Shown piece after piece: positions 25,263-33,849 of a DNA stretch of 64,000 bases. The stretch covers positions 1-64,000 of the forward strand of contig NZ_JAQTXM010000004.1 of NCBI RefSeq assembly GCF_028688795.1, written 5' to 3'. The stretch comes from Rhodoferax sp. (GTDB lineage: Bacteria > Pseudomonadota > Gammaproteobacteria > Burkholderiales > Burkholderiaceae_C). Position 1 is the stretch's first letter, and the number at the start of each line of letters is the position of its first letter. The translations under genes and the position numbers were made by a program. The notes beneath the pieces were generated by a model. The model saw only the letters and a program-made list of their open reading frames with translations. It made no database searches and was not told the DNA's origin.

Positions 25263-26366
25263 TTATATGGTAAATGCAGGTTCTAGTTCAGCGTAGGTCT
25301 CCAAGTATGGAAACAGCTCTCTTTGCACATCCGCAGGAAATCGGGTACGGAAGAGCTGCGTAGCTCCACTTGTAGAGAACGCTCGTTGCATTTGATTTAA
25401 GTGTTGTTGGTTCTTTGCTTTTGTTTCTGGTTGACAGATGCGCATGAGAAAGTCCATGGCTTTTAATCTAGCAGCAATCAGGACGTAGTTGATTTGCCTG
25501 GTAGGTGCGATGTCAGGCATCATCAGCGAAAGATGCATCGATTCGTTTTGTACTGACGGAATATTGTTTAATACCGCGTTGAATTCTTTCTTAGATTTAC
25601 TAATGGCTTCTAAGACTTTATCCAACGTATTGTCTACAATTGCGTCGTAGTTTGTCAAACCAAATGAATGACGTCTAGTAGGGACTGCTGAACCGTCGTC
25701 GATGGCATATGCGCGCTTATGTAAGCGATTAAACACAGCTATCTCCAAATGGGTGTCTAACATGTTTGTTAAGACATGTCCCGCAATGAACTGCATGATG
25801 GTGCGGCTGCTGTTGTCTGGGTTCTTTAATTGTTCTAACACAAACGCACGATACTGCACCGCGAGCATGGTGATGTTAATCAGGATAACACAAAGCCCTC
25901 GCTCAGCGCTGTAACTGTCCCCGTTGGGCAAGTGAATACCTAAGTCAGACTTAGGGTGCGTCAATACTGTCACTGCGGATGTGGTTCGCCAATTCAGATG
26001 AACATCCTCAAAATCAAACGGATCGTCTGTAGCAATTAAGAGCTCAGGCATCCCTGCACCATAGAACACTCCTCGAAACACGACACCTTCTCCAATGGAA
26101 GAAGACATCCCCATTCGCATGGAGTGTGTCAGGGCGATAGTATCCACGTTTTCGTAATACCGCTCCAGCGGTAGGCTTTGTGGCACTGCTAATGACTGAA
26201 GGAGTCGAACCAAGAAATGCTCGGCGCGCAGCGTGGGGTTATAAACACGGTAGTATTGTTGGACTTTGTGTAGGTTGTTTTTCAATCCGCGTTGTAAGTA
26301 AGGCCACTGGCCCGGAATGGTCTTACCAGTATCAGTAGCTGGTCTTGATCTAAATAGTTCAAACAT
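25263..26366 (-). CDS. hypothetical protein, probably virion-associated, 367 aa
   Basis: A lone minus-strand gene between the polymerase and chimallin. It begins MFELFRSRPATDTG, polar and basic, then is largely helical, with a central domain holding Gly-rich turns (GVVFRGVFYGAGMPELLIA). A Gln/Asn-rich helix near the C-terminus (KAKNQQHLNQMQ) follows. In this window minus-strand genes are mainly structural, so a virion role is likely but unproven. No family is recognised. Confidence 0.6.
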   Translation of the reverse strand: MFELFRSRPATDTGKTIPGQWPYLQRGLKNNLHKVQQYYRVYNPTLRAEHFLVRLLQSLAVPQSLPLERYYENVDTIALTHSMRMGMSSSIGEGVVFRGVFYGAGMPELLIATDDPFDFEDVHLNWRTTSAVTVLTHPKSDLGIHLPNGDSYSAERGLCVILINITMLAVQYRAFVLEQLKNPDNSSRTIMQFIAGHVLTNMLDTHLEIAVFNRLHKRAYAIDDGSAVPTRRHSFGLTNYDAIVDNTLDKVLEAISKSKKEFNAVLNNIPSVQNESMHLSLMMPDIAPTRQINYVLIAARLKAMDFLMRICQPETKAKNQQHLNQMQRAFSTSGATQLFRTRFPADVQRELFPYLETYAELEPAFTI

Positions 26367-26688
26367 GGTTTTGGATGTTAGTAAAAGACAGAAAGGTCAC
26401 ACAGCATTGCTTAAAAACTAAATGTGTAAAAAAAGATAGAGCTACCCCTATAGTGTAGGAAACGACAACACGTCACGTCTTCACTAAGTAGCTAATCCCT
26501 GCTTGGCGGAGTACCTATGATGCTGGTGTTATGATCCAAACCCTAGAAACTCTTAAGTCTTCGTTAACTTGTGAGTCAGTTGGATTGTAGAAAAATACAA
26601 CCACTCATTATTACTTTGACGATACGCTACGTAGAGTCGCTAGTTTTGCAAAACTTGCAGTTTACCACAACCAAAGGAAAAATCAATC
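26367..26688 (+). promoter_or_regulatory. 322-nt upstream/leader region of chimallin
   Basis: No gene is evident. The stretch holds divergent promoter material for the minus-strand gene at 26366 and a long leader for chmA. Small inverted repeats occur (for example TTGCAAAACTTGCAG near 26645-26660), as does TTATTACTTTG near 26610, a weak likeness to the early motif. The only secure signal is the ribosome binding site AAAGGAAA just before ATG 26689. Confidence 0.45.
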
Positions 26689-28566
26689 ATGGCTATCAAA
26701 GACGACAACATGGGCACCGCAACCCAAGCTGCGTTTCAGCAAGCTCAACAAGCCCAGCAGAACCGTCAAGCGCAAGACCAACAGCCGCAGTCCTGGGGCT
26801 TCTTCTCCAAGGGCAACCTGGGTGGCATCAGCCGTAACCCCACAAGCGAAGTGCTGCTCAAGGCCATGAACGTGCTGCAGACCACCTACAAAGAGAAAGT
26901 GACGATCGAGCGCCCGTACGAAGCTGTCGTGCTGCCGGTGGACAACAGTAAAGAAGCACGCCTGACTCTGTCGGGCATCGTGGTCTGCGTCCGCATCCCG
27001 GACAACAAGAACCTGGGCGTGAGCTACCACACGCTGCTGCTGGAAGGTTCCAGCGAACCGCTGCAACCGCGCGTGCTCAACTGGAACAACCAGACCGTCG
27101 TGGAAGACCGTACGGCAGCTGACGTGAACAACGCCACTTACGCCGAGGCCGTCCATGGCATCGTCCAGCGTGCGTTCCCTGGCATGGTTTGCCGCCCGAC
27201 CAGTGCACAGGTAGTGCATCGAAAGTTCAACTTTGAAGATGAAGAAGCCGTGCGAAACCTGGCGATCAACGCCGTGTTCCCGTGCATCTCTGACTTGGAA
27301 GTGAACTTCCCGAACTTCCGCGACATCAACCTCGTGCGCTGGAACCGCGACAGCAGCCTGCAGCTGCAAATCAACTTCAACGAGCCGGATCGCCTGGACT
27401 ACGCTTCTCTGCCGGTGCGCAACAACATCGCAATCACACTGACTGCGGTGGACAACAGCAAGCCGCAGCAAGGCGCCCTGGAGAACAACCAGGGCAAGTC
27501 CATGAAGATTAGCCAATTGGGTGGCTTCATCGACCTGATCTGGGCACCTGAGGGTCAGACGAACCAGTACGGTGTTCAGCAAAAGGGTCCGCGTTACCTG
27601 TACTCTCCCCGTTTCGTCATGACGAACCTGGAGAACGTGATGCGCATGACGCCCGCTTCCCAGCTGCTGGCGCTTCAAACCGCAATGGTTCTGCGTGAAA
27701 CAGCGACTTCGTGGTACCCGTACTGCGATCCGCGTCCTCAAGTCGCTGGCGCTCGTGGCGTCGATACCCGCAACATCGGTGCCCTGAACATCGAAGCCAA
27801 CGTGTTCGAAGATCCGTCTGGCTACGGCGAAAAGATCGACACCAAGCTGGCGACGTTCACGTCCTTTGAGCAAGGCAAGCTGCTCAGTGCAACGATCCGT
27901 CCGGTGATGTACTTCAGTCTGGACGTGAGCGAGTGTGGCTCGGATACCTGGTACAACGAAGTCTTCAGCGCTGCGGCTGCTGGTAGCGTTGCTGCACAAG
28001 CAGCAATTCTCGAAGCTGCCAACGAGCTGACTGGTGGCCATTTCATGAACATCTACAAGAGCAACGAGTCTCCTGTGACTGTGAACGATGACCGCATCCA
28101 CTTGGGCTACTACAGCGGCGCTGATGGCGCGCGCCACGATATCCGTGACATCGACTACTTGGCCGTGTTGAACCTGCTGGGTGAAACTGACCATGACGCT
28201 GCACGTGCTTGGTCGGACACCTTCGCTCAGACGGCCTACCCGCTGAGCAAGCGTCTGCAAGAGCGCAAGAAGATGATCATCGAGATGGTGCGTGGCGATG
28301 TGATCTTCACCGGCTTCGCACGCCGCGTGACGCTGACGTACAAGTTCCTAGAAGCACTGGACATGGGCTGCCGCGAAGCAGGCCTAGTGACTCGCACCAC
28401 CAGCCCGAGCTTCGGCAACGAGTACACCAACTCGCGCGCAATCATGAGCTTCCTGCCGCAAGGCGCGGTTGCTCCTGGTGTCAGTGGCGTGTTCCAAAGC
28501 GGCTTTGGGCCTGCACCGACCAACAACATGGGTGCTAACCGCGGTTACAGCTCGCGTTGGGGTTGA
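26689..28566 (+). CDS. chmA: chimallin, phage nucleus shell protein (phiKZ gp54 / 201phi2-1 gp105-like)
   Basis: ChmA tiles into the protein lattice that encloses phage DNA and excludes host nucleases. The 625-residue length matches known chimallins (about 600-630). The N-terminal segment (1-45) is Gln/Ala-rich and flexible, the middle is a mixed alpha/beta body, and the C-terminal tail (about 585-625) is Gly/Pro/Asn-rich and flexible, as needed for lattice contacts. Position directly before the RNAP gp55-like gene is the phiKZ order. Codon use is strongly biased and GC-rich, expected for a very abundant early protein. AAAGGAAA precedes the ATG and a strong terminator follows. Confidence 0.88.
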   Translation: MAIKDDNMGTATQAAFQQAQQAQQNRQAQDQQPQSWGFFSKGNLGGISRNPTSEVLLKAMNVLQTTYKEKVTIERPYEAVVLPVDNSKEARLTLSGIVVCVRIPDNKNLGVSYHTLLLEGSSEPLQPRVLNWNNQTVVEDRTAADVNNATYAEAVHGIVQRAFPGMVCRPTSAQVVHRKFNFEDEEAVRNLAINAVFPCISDLEVNFPNFRDINLVRWNRDSSLQLQINFNEPDRLDYASLPVRNNIAITLTAVDNSKPQQGALENNQGKSMKISQLGGFIDLIWAPEGQTNQYGVQQKGPRYLYSPRFVMTNLENVMRMTPASQLLALQTAMVLRETATSWYPYCDPRPQVAGARGVDTRNIGALNIEANVFEDPSGYGEKIDTKLATFTSFEQGKLLSATIRPVMYFSLDVSECGSDTWYNEVFSAAAAGSVAAQAAILEAANELTGGHFMNIYKSNESPVTVNDDRIHLGYYSGADGARHDIRDIDYLAVLNLLGETDHDAARAWSDTFAQTAYPLSKRLQERKKMIIEMVRGDVIFTGFARRVTLTYKFLEALDMGCREAGLVTRTTSPSFGNEYTNSRAIMSFLPQGAVAPGVSGVFQSGFGPAPTNNMGANRGYSSRWG

Positions 28567-28607
28567 TAATCCTTACGCTGTTAATTCAGTGTAAGTGATT
28601 CAAACTT

Positions 28608-28645
28608 AAAAGACCAGCGCCCTAAAAAGCGCTGGTCTTTTATGA
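28608..28645 (+). terminator. terminator after chimallin
   Basis: AAAAGACCAGCGC (28608-28620) pairs with GCGCTGGTCTTTT (28629-28641), with T residues following. It would separate the very high chimallin expression from the RNAP gene. Confidence 0.88.
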
Positions 28646-28681
28646 CTTTTGTTGTTTTTTGTTTTCAAAGGGAAATTGAAA

Positions 28682-30881
28682 ATGGGCATCCATCTGCGTT
28701 TGGTGAACTTCACCAAGCTGCTCTCTAGCAGTGAAACTCAACCGATTATCATCAATGACATCAGCACTGCCACGGAAGAGAACAAACAATTCCTTGACAG
28801 TCTGATCTCCGTCAAGTACGACAAGACTGATCTGTTCAGCAACGAGCCCACTTGCGAGTGTGGCCGAACGCGAGGAGGATACAAGCTCAACGTGACGTGC
28901 TACAACTGCAACACACCAGTCAGAGAGTTGTTCGATCAGCACCTGCGACCTCTCGTGTGGATGAGAGCCCCTAAGGGCGTAGAGGCCTTGATCAATCCGA
29001 TGATCTGGACCATGTTGAACCAAAAGTTCACCAAGTCCAACTTCAGGATTATTGAGTGGTTGTGCAATACAGATTACCAAGTCAACGTGGTGCGTCCTCC
29101 AGAAGTCGACGAACTGCTGATGATGGGTGTTGATCGCGGGTACAACAACTTCGTCAGAAACTTCAACAAGTACATCGGCTTTCTGTTTTCACTGAAGGGC
29201 TATCGTCCAAAGAAGGGAAAGGAAGACCCGCTGCTGGCACTGATACAGCAACAAAGTGACTGCATCTTCAGTCAGTATTTGCCACTACCCAACAAGAGCT
29301 TGATGATCATCGAGAACACCCAAGTAGGGACATACATCGATCCGATCATCATTGGTGCCATTGACGCCATTCGCACCATCAGCAGCGTAGACTCGCCGCT
29401 GACTAACCTGACCTTGCGACAGAAGGAAAACCGTACAGCTAAGACGATCAACATGTTGTCTGAATTTTATTACAACATGTACCACGCCATTCTGGCCAGC
29501 AAGAACGGCATCTTCCGCAAACACGTGTACGGAACGCGTAATCACTTCTCTGCGCGTGCGGTGATTTCGTCGAACACCAAAGCACACAAGTACGACGAGT
29601 TGCACATCGGCTGGGGACACGGTGTAACCATGCTCAAGGTGCATTTGACCAACAAGTTGCTCAAACGGGGCTATACGCCCAACCAATGCACTGCACTGTT
29701 GCAAGAATACACAGTGAAATACCACCCGTTGCTCGATATCTTGTTCAATGAACTGATTGACGAGTCACCAGAAAAGGGTTTGGTCTGTACGTGGAACCGA
29801 AACCCTTCCTTGAGTCGCGGCAGCGTGCAGCGCATGAGGATCACTAAGGTCAAGACAGATCCGAATGACCCCACAATCACGATGAGCATCATCAGCGTTC
29901 GTGGGTTCAATGCTAAATAAATTGGCCACTATGGTTGAGAGACCATACGTGAATCTTATTGAATTGCTGGGACATCCTTATAGCCTTGTTACCACTGCGC
30001 GTCGAAAGACAAAGCCACGGTTTGAAAAAACAAGGATTGGGTAATCAGCAGCCAAGACGCTACAGACCGCCGTGAGGCAGGGCTACGCGTAAGGTTCATC
30101 GACTAGAGCGAAAGCTCGTAGGGGATAGCATCCACCGAAGCAGTAAGCTACCTACTAAAACAGGTAGAAGATATAGTCAGTTCCACAGGGAAAGCCTGTG
30201 GCGGGTGTCTGCGCACACCGGCATGGGGTATAGGTAGGCATTTTGCCGAGCGACCTCATGTGGACAGTAAGGATTTCGACGGTAGTTCATTGATTGCCGT
30301 CGCTAAACTTTTCTAATTGCTGGGACACCCTTAGAGCCATTTCACTACAAGTGCCGCGAAAGCAGGCATTGAAAGTACGAAAACGAGATGGATTGGGCAA
30401 TCAGCAGCCAAGACGCTACAGACCGCCGTGAGGCAGGGCTACGCGTAAGGTTCAACGACTATCGAAAAGCGCTGGGAAGCGAACTGAGTAGAGTAGGGCA
30501 CCAAGCGGACCCCAAATGGAAAGCCTCCTAAGACATAGGAGTGAAGATATAGTCTCCTCCGGTATGAAAGTATCGGACAGTTAGTTATCTGGACAATGAC
30601 TAACGCCCAGGTGTGGCGATCTGGTTAAAAGCACCGCAAGGTGTACAATGTTATTGGATCAAATGAATCTCGTCTTAGCCAATGACAACCAAACCGCAAG
30701 GCAGTTGTTGCATTTGGCACCACACAAGAACTCACTGGAGCTCAATAAGCTCATGAGTCTCTCTAAGGCCTCCAGCATCCCTAAGCCAGTGGCCTCTACC
30801 ATCTCAGCGTGGTTGAGCAGCGAACGCGATTCGCCTATCTCACCTGAGAAGCAAGCTTTCTTGCAATCCATCAGCATCTAA
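28682..30881 (+). CDS. non-virion RNAP beta' N-terminal subunit (phiKZ gp55-like), three exons with two group I introns
   Basis: Exons are 28682-29914, 30272-30283 and 30657-30881; spliced, they give 489 residues. Exon 1 carries a Cys cluster (58, 60, 73, 76) like the beta' zinc ribbon, then YGTRNHFSARAVIS (283-296), the counterpart of the beta' GKRVDYSGRSVI region, and CTWNRNPSLSRGSVQ (369-383), the counterpart of NRAPTLHRLGIQ. It ends FNA. Exon 2 adds DFDG and exon 3 begins DQMNLVL. Together they restore NADFDGDQM, the triple-aspartate Mg-binding site of every multisubunit RNAP. Unspliced, translation stops at TAA 29918 before the catalytic site. The remaining beta' half is at 42769-44766. 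Splicing is inferred, not shown. Confidence 0.88.
29915..30271 (+). ncRNA. group I intron 1 (357 nt, no ORF)
   Basis: Core elements in order: P (AATTGCTGGGA, near 29962-29972), Q (AATCAGCAGCC, 30043-30053), R (GTTCATCGACTAGA, 30094-30107) and S (AAGATATAGTC, 30168-30178). P8 hairpin GAGCGAAAGCTC follows R. At the 5' end exon GCT (29912-29914) pairs with GGC (29924-29926) with the required U-G at the splice site; TTCAAT/GTTGAG (29934-29939) may extend P1. P10 pairs exon 2 GATTT with AAATT (29919-29923), directly abutting. The intron ends in G30271, as group I introns do. No homing endonuclease is encoded. Confidence 0.9.
30272..30283 (+). other. 12-nt micro-exon coding Asp-Phe-Asp-Gly of the RNAP active site
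   Basis: GATTTCGACGGT supplies two of the three catalytic aspartates. It also serves as the P10 partner for intron 1 and, in its last seven bases, as the P1 strand for intron 2, so its sequence is under both protein and splicing constraint. Confidence 0.88.
30284..30656 (+). ncRNA. group I intron 2 (373 nt, no ORF)
   Basis: Exon CGACGGT (30277-30283) pairs with GCCGTCG (30296-30302), ending in the canonical U-G (P1). TTGATT (30290-30295), directly beside it, pairs with the first six bases of exon 3, GATCAA (30657-30662), as P10. Core elements: P (AATTGCTGGGA near 30315), Q (AATCAGCAGCC near 30399), R (GTTCAACGACTA near 30450) and S (AAGATATAGTC near 30544-30554). The last base is G30656. The Q-to-R block is almost identical to intron 1. 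No ORF is present. Confidence 0.9.
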
Positions 30882-30917
30882 GGTGCCGATGAGAAACACC
30901 TTTTTAAGGAGAACATT

Positions 30918-31532
30918 ATGAGCTATGCATTCAGTGCAGCCGATGCATTCGATGCATTGGTCTATCCACAACAGCACCCTGGCACTGTCCAGTTCTTGCA
31001 GAACCAGGTCTCCAGCCTTACTCACACGCTCACTGATGCGGGTCGGGCCTTCATGCAACGAAGCCGTGATGTGTTTGAGCAATACAACAGCTCCGCAGCA
31101 CTGAAGTTTGCTCGCGATGTGATGCAGGCGGTCAAGGGGGCTTTCTCAGTGCCGTGCATCAAGCCGCTGTGGGAAATGGAAGAGCTGCAAAATGCAGACC
31201 TGTTGATGCAGCGATGGATCATGGCCAATCCTTCAGTGCGTACGCTGTACCATGCCCAACGGTGTGATGGCTACAGCGATACTTACATGGACATGGCACC
31301 TGGCCTGAAAGCTGAGGACCACTATGACTACCGACGGGTCATGGATGGTGTCTTTGTCTATGATGACAACGGAGATTGGAAATCGACGCAGTACCTGGAT
31401 CAGTTGGTAGAAGGTGACCGTGACTTGCTGTTTGAGGAAAAGGTAGACATCCTGAACACCTGGAACGCTACCGACATCCTGATTGCGATGTCAGGGCAAG
31501 ATCCTACATCACCCAGCGGTGGAAGCCTGTAA
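30918..31532 (+). CDS. hypothetical phage protein, 204 aa
   Basis: ATG 30918 has TAAGGAG 8 nt upstream. A short hairpin (AGGTG/CACCT with a T5 run, about 30881-30905) precedes the binding site and may partly terminate the RNAP transcript. The protein is helical in its first 110 residues and acidic and Asp/Tyr-rich in the rest, with a Gly/Ser C-terminal tail. No domain is recognised. Its place between RNAP and replication genes suggests a non-structural role. Confidence 0.7.
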   Translation: MSYAFSAADAFDALVYPQQHPGTVQFLQNQVSSLTHTLTDAGRAFMQRSRDVFEQYNSSAALKFARDVMQAVKGAFSVPCIKPLWEMEELQNADLLMQRWIMANPSVRTLYHAQRCDGYSDTYMDMAPGLKAEDHYDYRRVMDGVFVYDDNGDWKSTQYLDQLVEGDRDLLFEEKVDILNTWNATDILIAMSGQDPTSPSGGSL

Positions 31533-31540
31533 TCAATAAG

Positions 31541-31580
31541 GCATAAAAATACCCAGGGATTGTTCCCTGGGTATTATGCT
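31541..31580 (+). terminator. terminator of the GCATAAA family
   Basis: GCATAAAAATACCCAGGG (31541-31558) pairs with CCCTGGGTATTATGC (31565-31579), with GCATAA/TTATGC outer arms. Confidence 0.85.
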
Positions 31581-31638
31581 GCAAAATAGTTTTTACGGAG
31601 AACCTTTATTTTTTGTCACAACACACAGAAAGTCCTTC

Positions 31639-32058
31639 ATGGTAACTCCCGTACCTACCCTCAGTACCTATGGTTTTGTAAAGGACCAAGCCAGCAAGAT
31701 TGATTACTTGCTTTCCCATTTCTTTTTATCGGACTACAACCAAACCTACCTCTATCCTGGCAGTGTGATTTCATTGCCTGAAATCATACAGAAGCATGGG
31801 GGTGAAGTCTCCGGAGTCATCTCGGAACTCAACCGCAGGTTGCGTGACTATTTGTTGCGTTACTATATTGATGTTGATTTGGAGATACGCACTGCTGACG
31901 GCACAGATATGGATCTGTCTACTAAAGCCGAACTCATTATCAGCGTCAACGTAGTGGATGAAGGTGTAAACAACCAATTCATTCGTTTACTCAGGTCCAA
32001 TGATTCCAGGTTGAGCGAAATTGTGAAGTACAACAACGACGGGACTGTTAAAATTTAA
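31639..32058 (+). CDS. hypothetical protein, possibly a baseplate component, 139 aa
   Basis: ATG 31639 (MVTPVPTLSTYGFVKDQASK) is preferred to ATG 31576, which lies inside the terminator, though its binding site is weak (AGAAAG). The body is SKIDYLLSHFFLSDYNQTYL, then a helix with ISELNRRLRDYLLRYY and beta strands ending ELIISVNVVDEG. This layout resembles small baseplate wedge (gp25-like) proteins, but the likeness is only by pattern. It could equally be an unrelated small protein. Confidence 0.55.
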   Translation: MVTPVPTLSTYGFVKDQASKIDYLLSHFFLSDYNQTYLYPGSVISLPEIIQKHGGEVSGVISELNRRLRDYLLRYYIDVDLEIRTADGTDMDLSTKAELIISVNVVDEGVNNQFIRLLRSNDSRLSEIVKYNNDGTVKI

Positions 32059-32122
32059 TAAAACCCCTTATATGTGAATAAACACACCACAATCCATATA
32101 AAAAATTAAGGTAGGGTTTTAT
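32058..32122 (+). promoter_or_regulatory. nested-stem RNA element before the next start
   Basis: ATAAAACCC (32058-32066) pairs with GGGTTTTAT (32114-32122), and inside it TTATATG (32068-32074) pairs with CATATAA (32095-32101). The ribosome binding site of the next gene begins a few bases downstream, so this may be a terminator/attenuator or a translation-control leader. Confidence 0.5.
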
Positions 32123-32143
32123 ATGTCTAATCAGGAGTTAACA

Positions 32144-32701
32144 ATGCAAGACAATCCCATTCGTACCCATCAGCGTCGTGAATTTCAAAAACGCATGGAG
32201 CGCCTGCAAAGCGAATTCAATGCACTCGATAAGGAAGATGTTCGCAGTCTTCCTGAAGGTATCTTTGTTCGCGATTTCCTTCCTTTGTTCAGCGGTGAAT
32301 CGGTTGAAAACCGAGAAACCCTGTTGGGCTACTGGTACCTGATTGCAGGTACGCCGTATCATCCTGTCAACCTCGTGGATGAAGCAGGGCGTGTGGTGGT
32401 TCAGGTGCCTCCGCTGCAGGACCGAAACGTGCTCAGCGCCAAACCCAACAGCGCCAAAGAACTTAGCGTGGTGTTCGAAGAGGCCAAGCAAAAGTCTTCA
32501 TTGAGCCCTGCATTGGGACAACAAATGATTGCAGCAGCATTGAACAGCCAGTTGCAAACCAAGACCACAACAACCGTCAACGAGACCTGGTCTAAGCAAT
32601 GGGAAACCGTATTGTCCCGTTATGGCAAAACGCTCAGTAAATCTGCGGCCGGCGTAAATGCCAACCAACAACCTGGTGAATCGGACTTTGAAATCGAATA
32701 A
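32144..32701 (+). CDS. hypothetical phage protein, 185 aa
   Basis: ATG 32144 (MQDNPIRTHQRREFQ) has CAGGAG 8 nt upstream; ATG 32123 lies within the leader structure. The N-terminus is a charged helix, the middle has an aromatic stretch (LLGYWYLIAGTPYHPVNLVD), and the C-terminus is Gln/Thr/Ser-rich and polar. Its stop overlaps the start of the SbcD-like gene by one base (TAATG), so the two are coupled. A link to DNA processing is inferred from that coupling. Confidence 0.7.
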   Translation: MQDNPIRTHQRREFQKRMERLQSEFNALDKEDVRSLPEGIFVRDFLPLFSGESVENRETLLGYWYLIAGTPYHPVNLVDEAGRVVVQVPPLQDRNVLSAKPNSAKELSVVFEEAKQKSSLSPALGQQMIAAALNSQLQTKTTTTVNETWSKQWETVLSRYGKTLSKSAAGVNANQQPGESDFEIE

Positions 32702-33846
32702 TGCTTTCCCGCACCCTTCGTGTTTCATGTATCTCCGATATCCATCTCGGTAATCGGAATAACAAAACCAGGTACATCATCGCCAATTTAGATAAGTATT
32801 TCAGCAATGACGAACACCTGAGCAAAGTGGATTTGATCCTCTTGGCTGGCGACGTCTTTGATGACCTGCTGTCTTTGTCAGGTGGAGATGTGCAGTATAT
32901 CTACGCCTGGGTTGCCAGACTGCTGCGTATTTGTGCTAGGCACAATGTCATGGTGCGTGTGCTTGAAGGCACGCCTTCTCATGACCGTGGACAGTCCGAA
33001 TGCTTTACGGTCGTCAACGATATACATGAAAAGAACAACGGCAAGCGTGTAAACCTGAAACACGTCAAGGAACTCTCCATTGAACACATCGAGGAGTTCG
33101 ATCTGGATGTGCTGTATGTGCCTGATGAGTGGTGCCATACCACTGAAGCGACTTTAGAGCAAGTGCGCGACTTGCTGGCAGAAAAGAACTTAGACAAGGT
33201 GGACATTGCGTGCATGCACGGCCAGTTCAGCTACCAGTTGCCTGCACACATCCCAGGCATTCCTCGGCATGACGAAAATGCCTATATGGATTTAGTTCGT
33301 CACTTGATCTATATTGGACACATCCACGTACACAGCCGAAACGATAAGATCATTGCACAAGGCTCATTTGATCGAATCAGTCACGGTGAAGAAGGTCCTA
33401 AGGGATTCGTCACTTCTCTGATACACCCTGACGGCAGTAATGAGACTACGTTTGTAGTCAATGAAACTGCCAGAAAGTACATCACGGTCACGTGTCCGTA
33501 CGAGGATGTTGAGGAAAATCTGAAGGTCATAGACCGAGCTGTCGAAGACCTGCCAGAAGAATCCTTTGTTCGGATCGAGGCGCATTACGCGAATGCCATC
33601 TTAACCAACTTAAACACCTTGCGCAGCCGATGGCCGTTGCTGATATGGTCGTCAATTGCACGAGACAAAGACGAGAAGAAAAACAGCCAAATCACCCTAA
33701 TACAAGAAGAGTCGCTGTATGTGCCCATTCACATCGACCGCCATAACTTGTCGCAATTGGTGATGCCTAGGTTAAAAACCGCCGGTATTGCTGATGACAT
33801 TCTGCAGCGTTGTGCTGCTAACTTACTAGAAATGCAAAAGGTGTAA
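32701..33846 (+). CDS. SbcD/Mre11-like metallophosphoesterase (gp47-type nuclease subunit)
   Basis: The calcineurin-like two-metal motifs are in order: SDIH (12-15), GDVFDD (50-55), GTPSHDR (90-96, replacing the usual GNHD), MHGQF (172-176) and GHIHVH (206-211). The 381-residue size and a C-terminal capping region fit SbcD/T4 gp47. These enzymes process DNA ends with an SbcC/gp46 ATPase partner; no such partner is seen in this window. It is coupled to the preceding gene by TAATG and followed after 3 nt by the next. Confidence 0.85.
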   Translation: MLSRTLRVSCISDIHLGNRNNKTRYIIANLDKYFSNDEHLSKVDLILLAGDVFDDLLSLSGGDVQYIYAWVARLLRICARHNVMVRVLEGTPSHDRGQSECFTVVNDIHEKNNGKRVNLKHVKELSIEHIEEFDLDVLYVPDEWCHTTEATLEQVRDLLAEKNLDKVDIACMHGQFSYQLPAHIPGIPRHDENAYMDLVRHLIYIGHIHVHSRNDKIIAQGSFDRISHGEEGPKGFVTSLIHPDGSNETTFVVNETARKYITVTCPYEDVEENLKVIDRAVEDLPEESFVRIEAHYANAILTNLNTLRSRWPLLIWSSIARDKDEKKNSQITLIQEESLYVPIHIDRHNLSQLVMPRLKTAGIADDILQRCAANLLEMQKV

Positions 33847-33849
33847 ACT

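Noticed and set aside
26683-28260. Long antisense open frame opposite chimallin
   Set aside because: It is a shadow of GC-rich, biased codons; its composition (His/Val/Arg-rich) resembles no real protein.
29915-29920. RNAP beta' gene read as a truncated pseudogene ending at TAA 29918
   Set aside because: The missing catalytic residues reappear downstream exactly at group I splice sites, so interruption by introns explains the stop.
30648-30881. Separate small gene starting at ATG 30648
   Set aside because: Its first three codons belong to intron 2; the rest is exon 3 of the RNAP gene.
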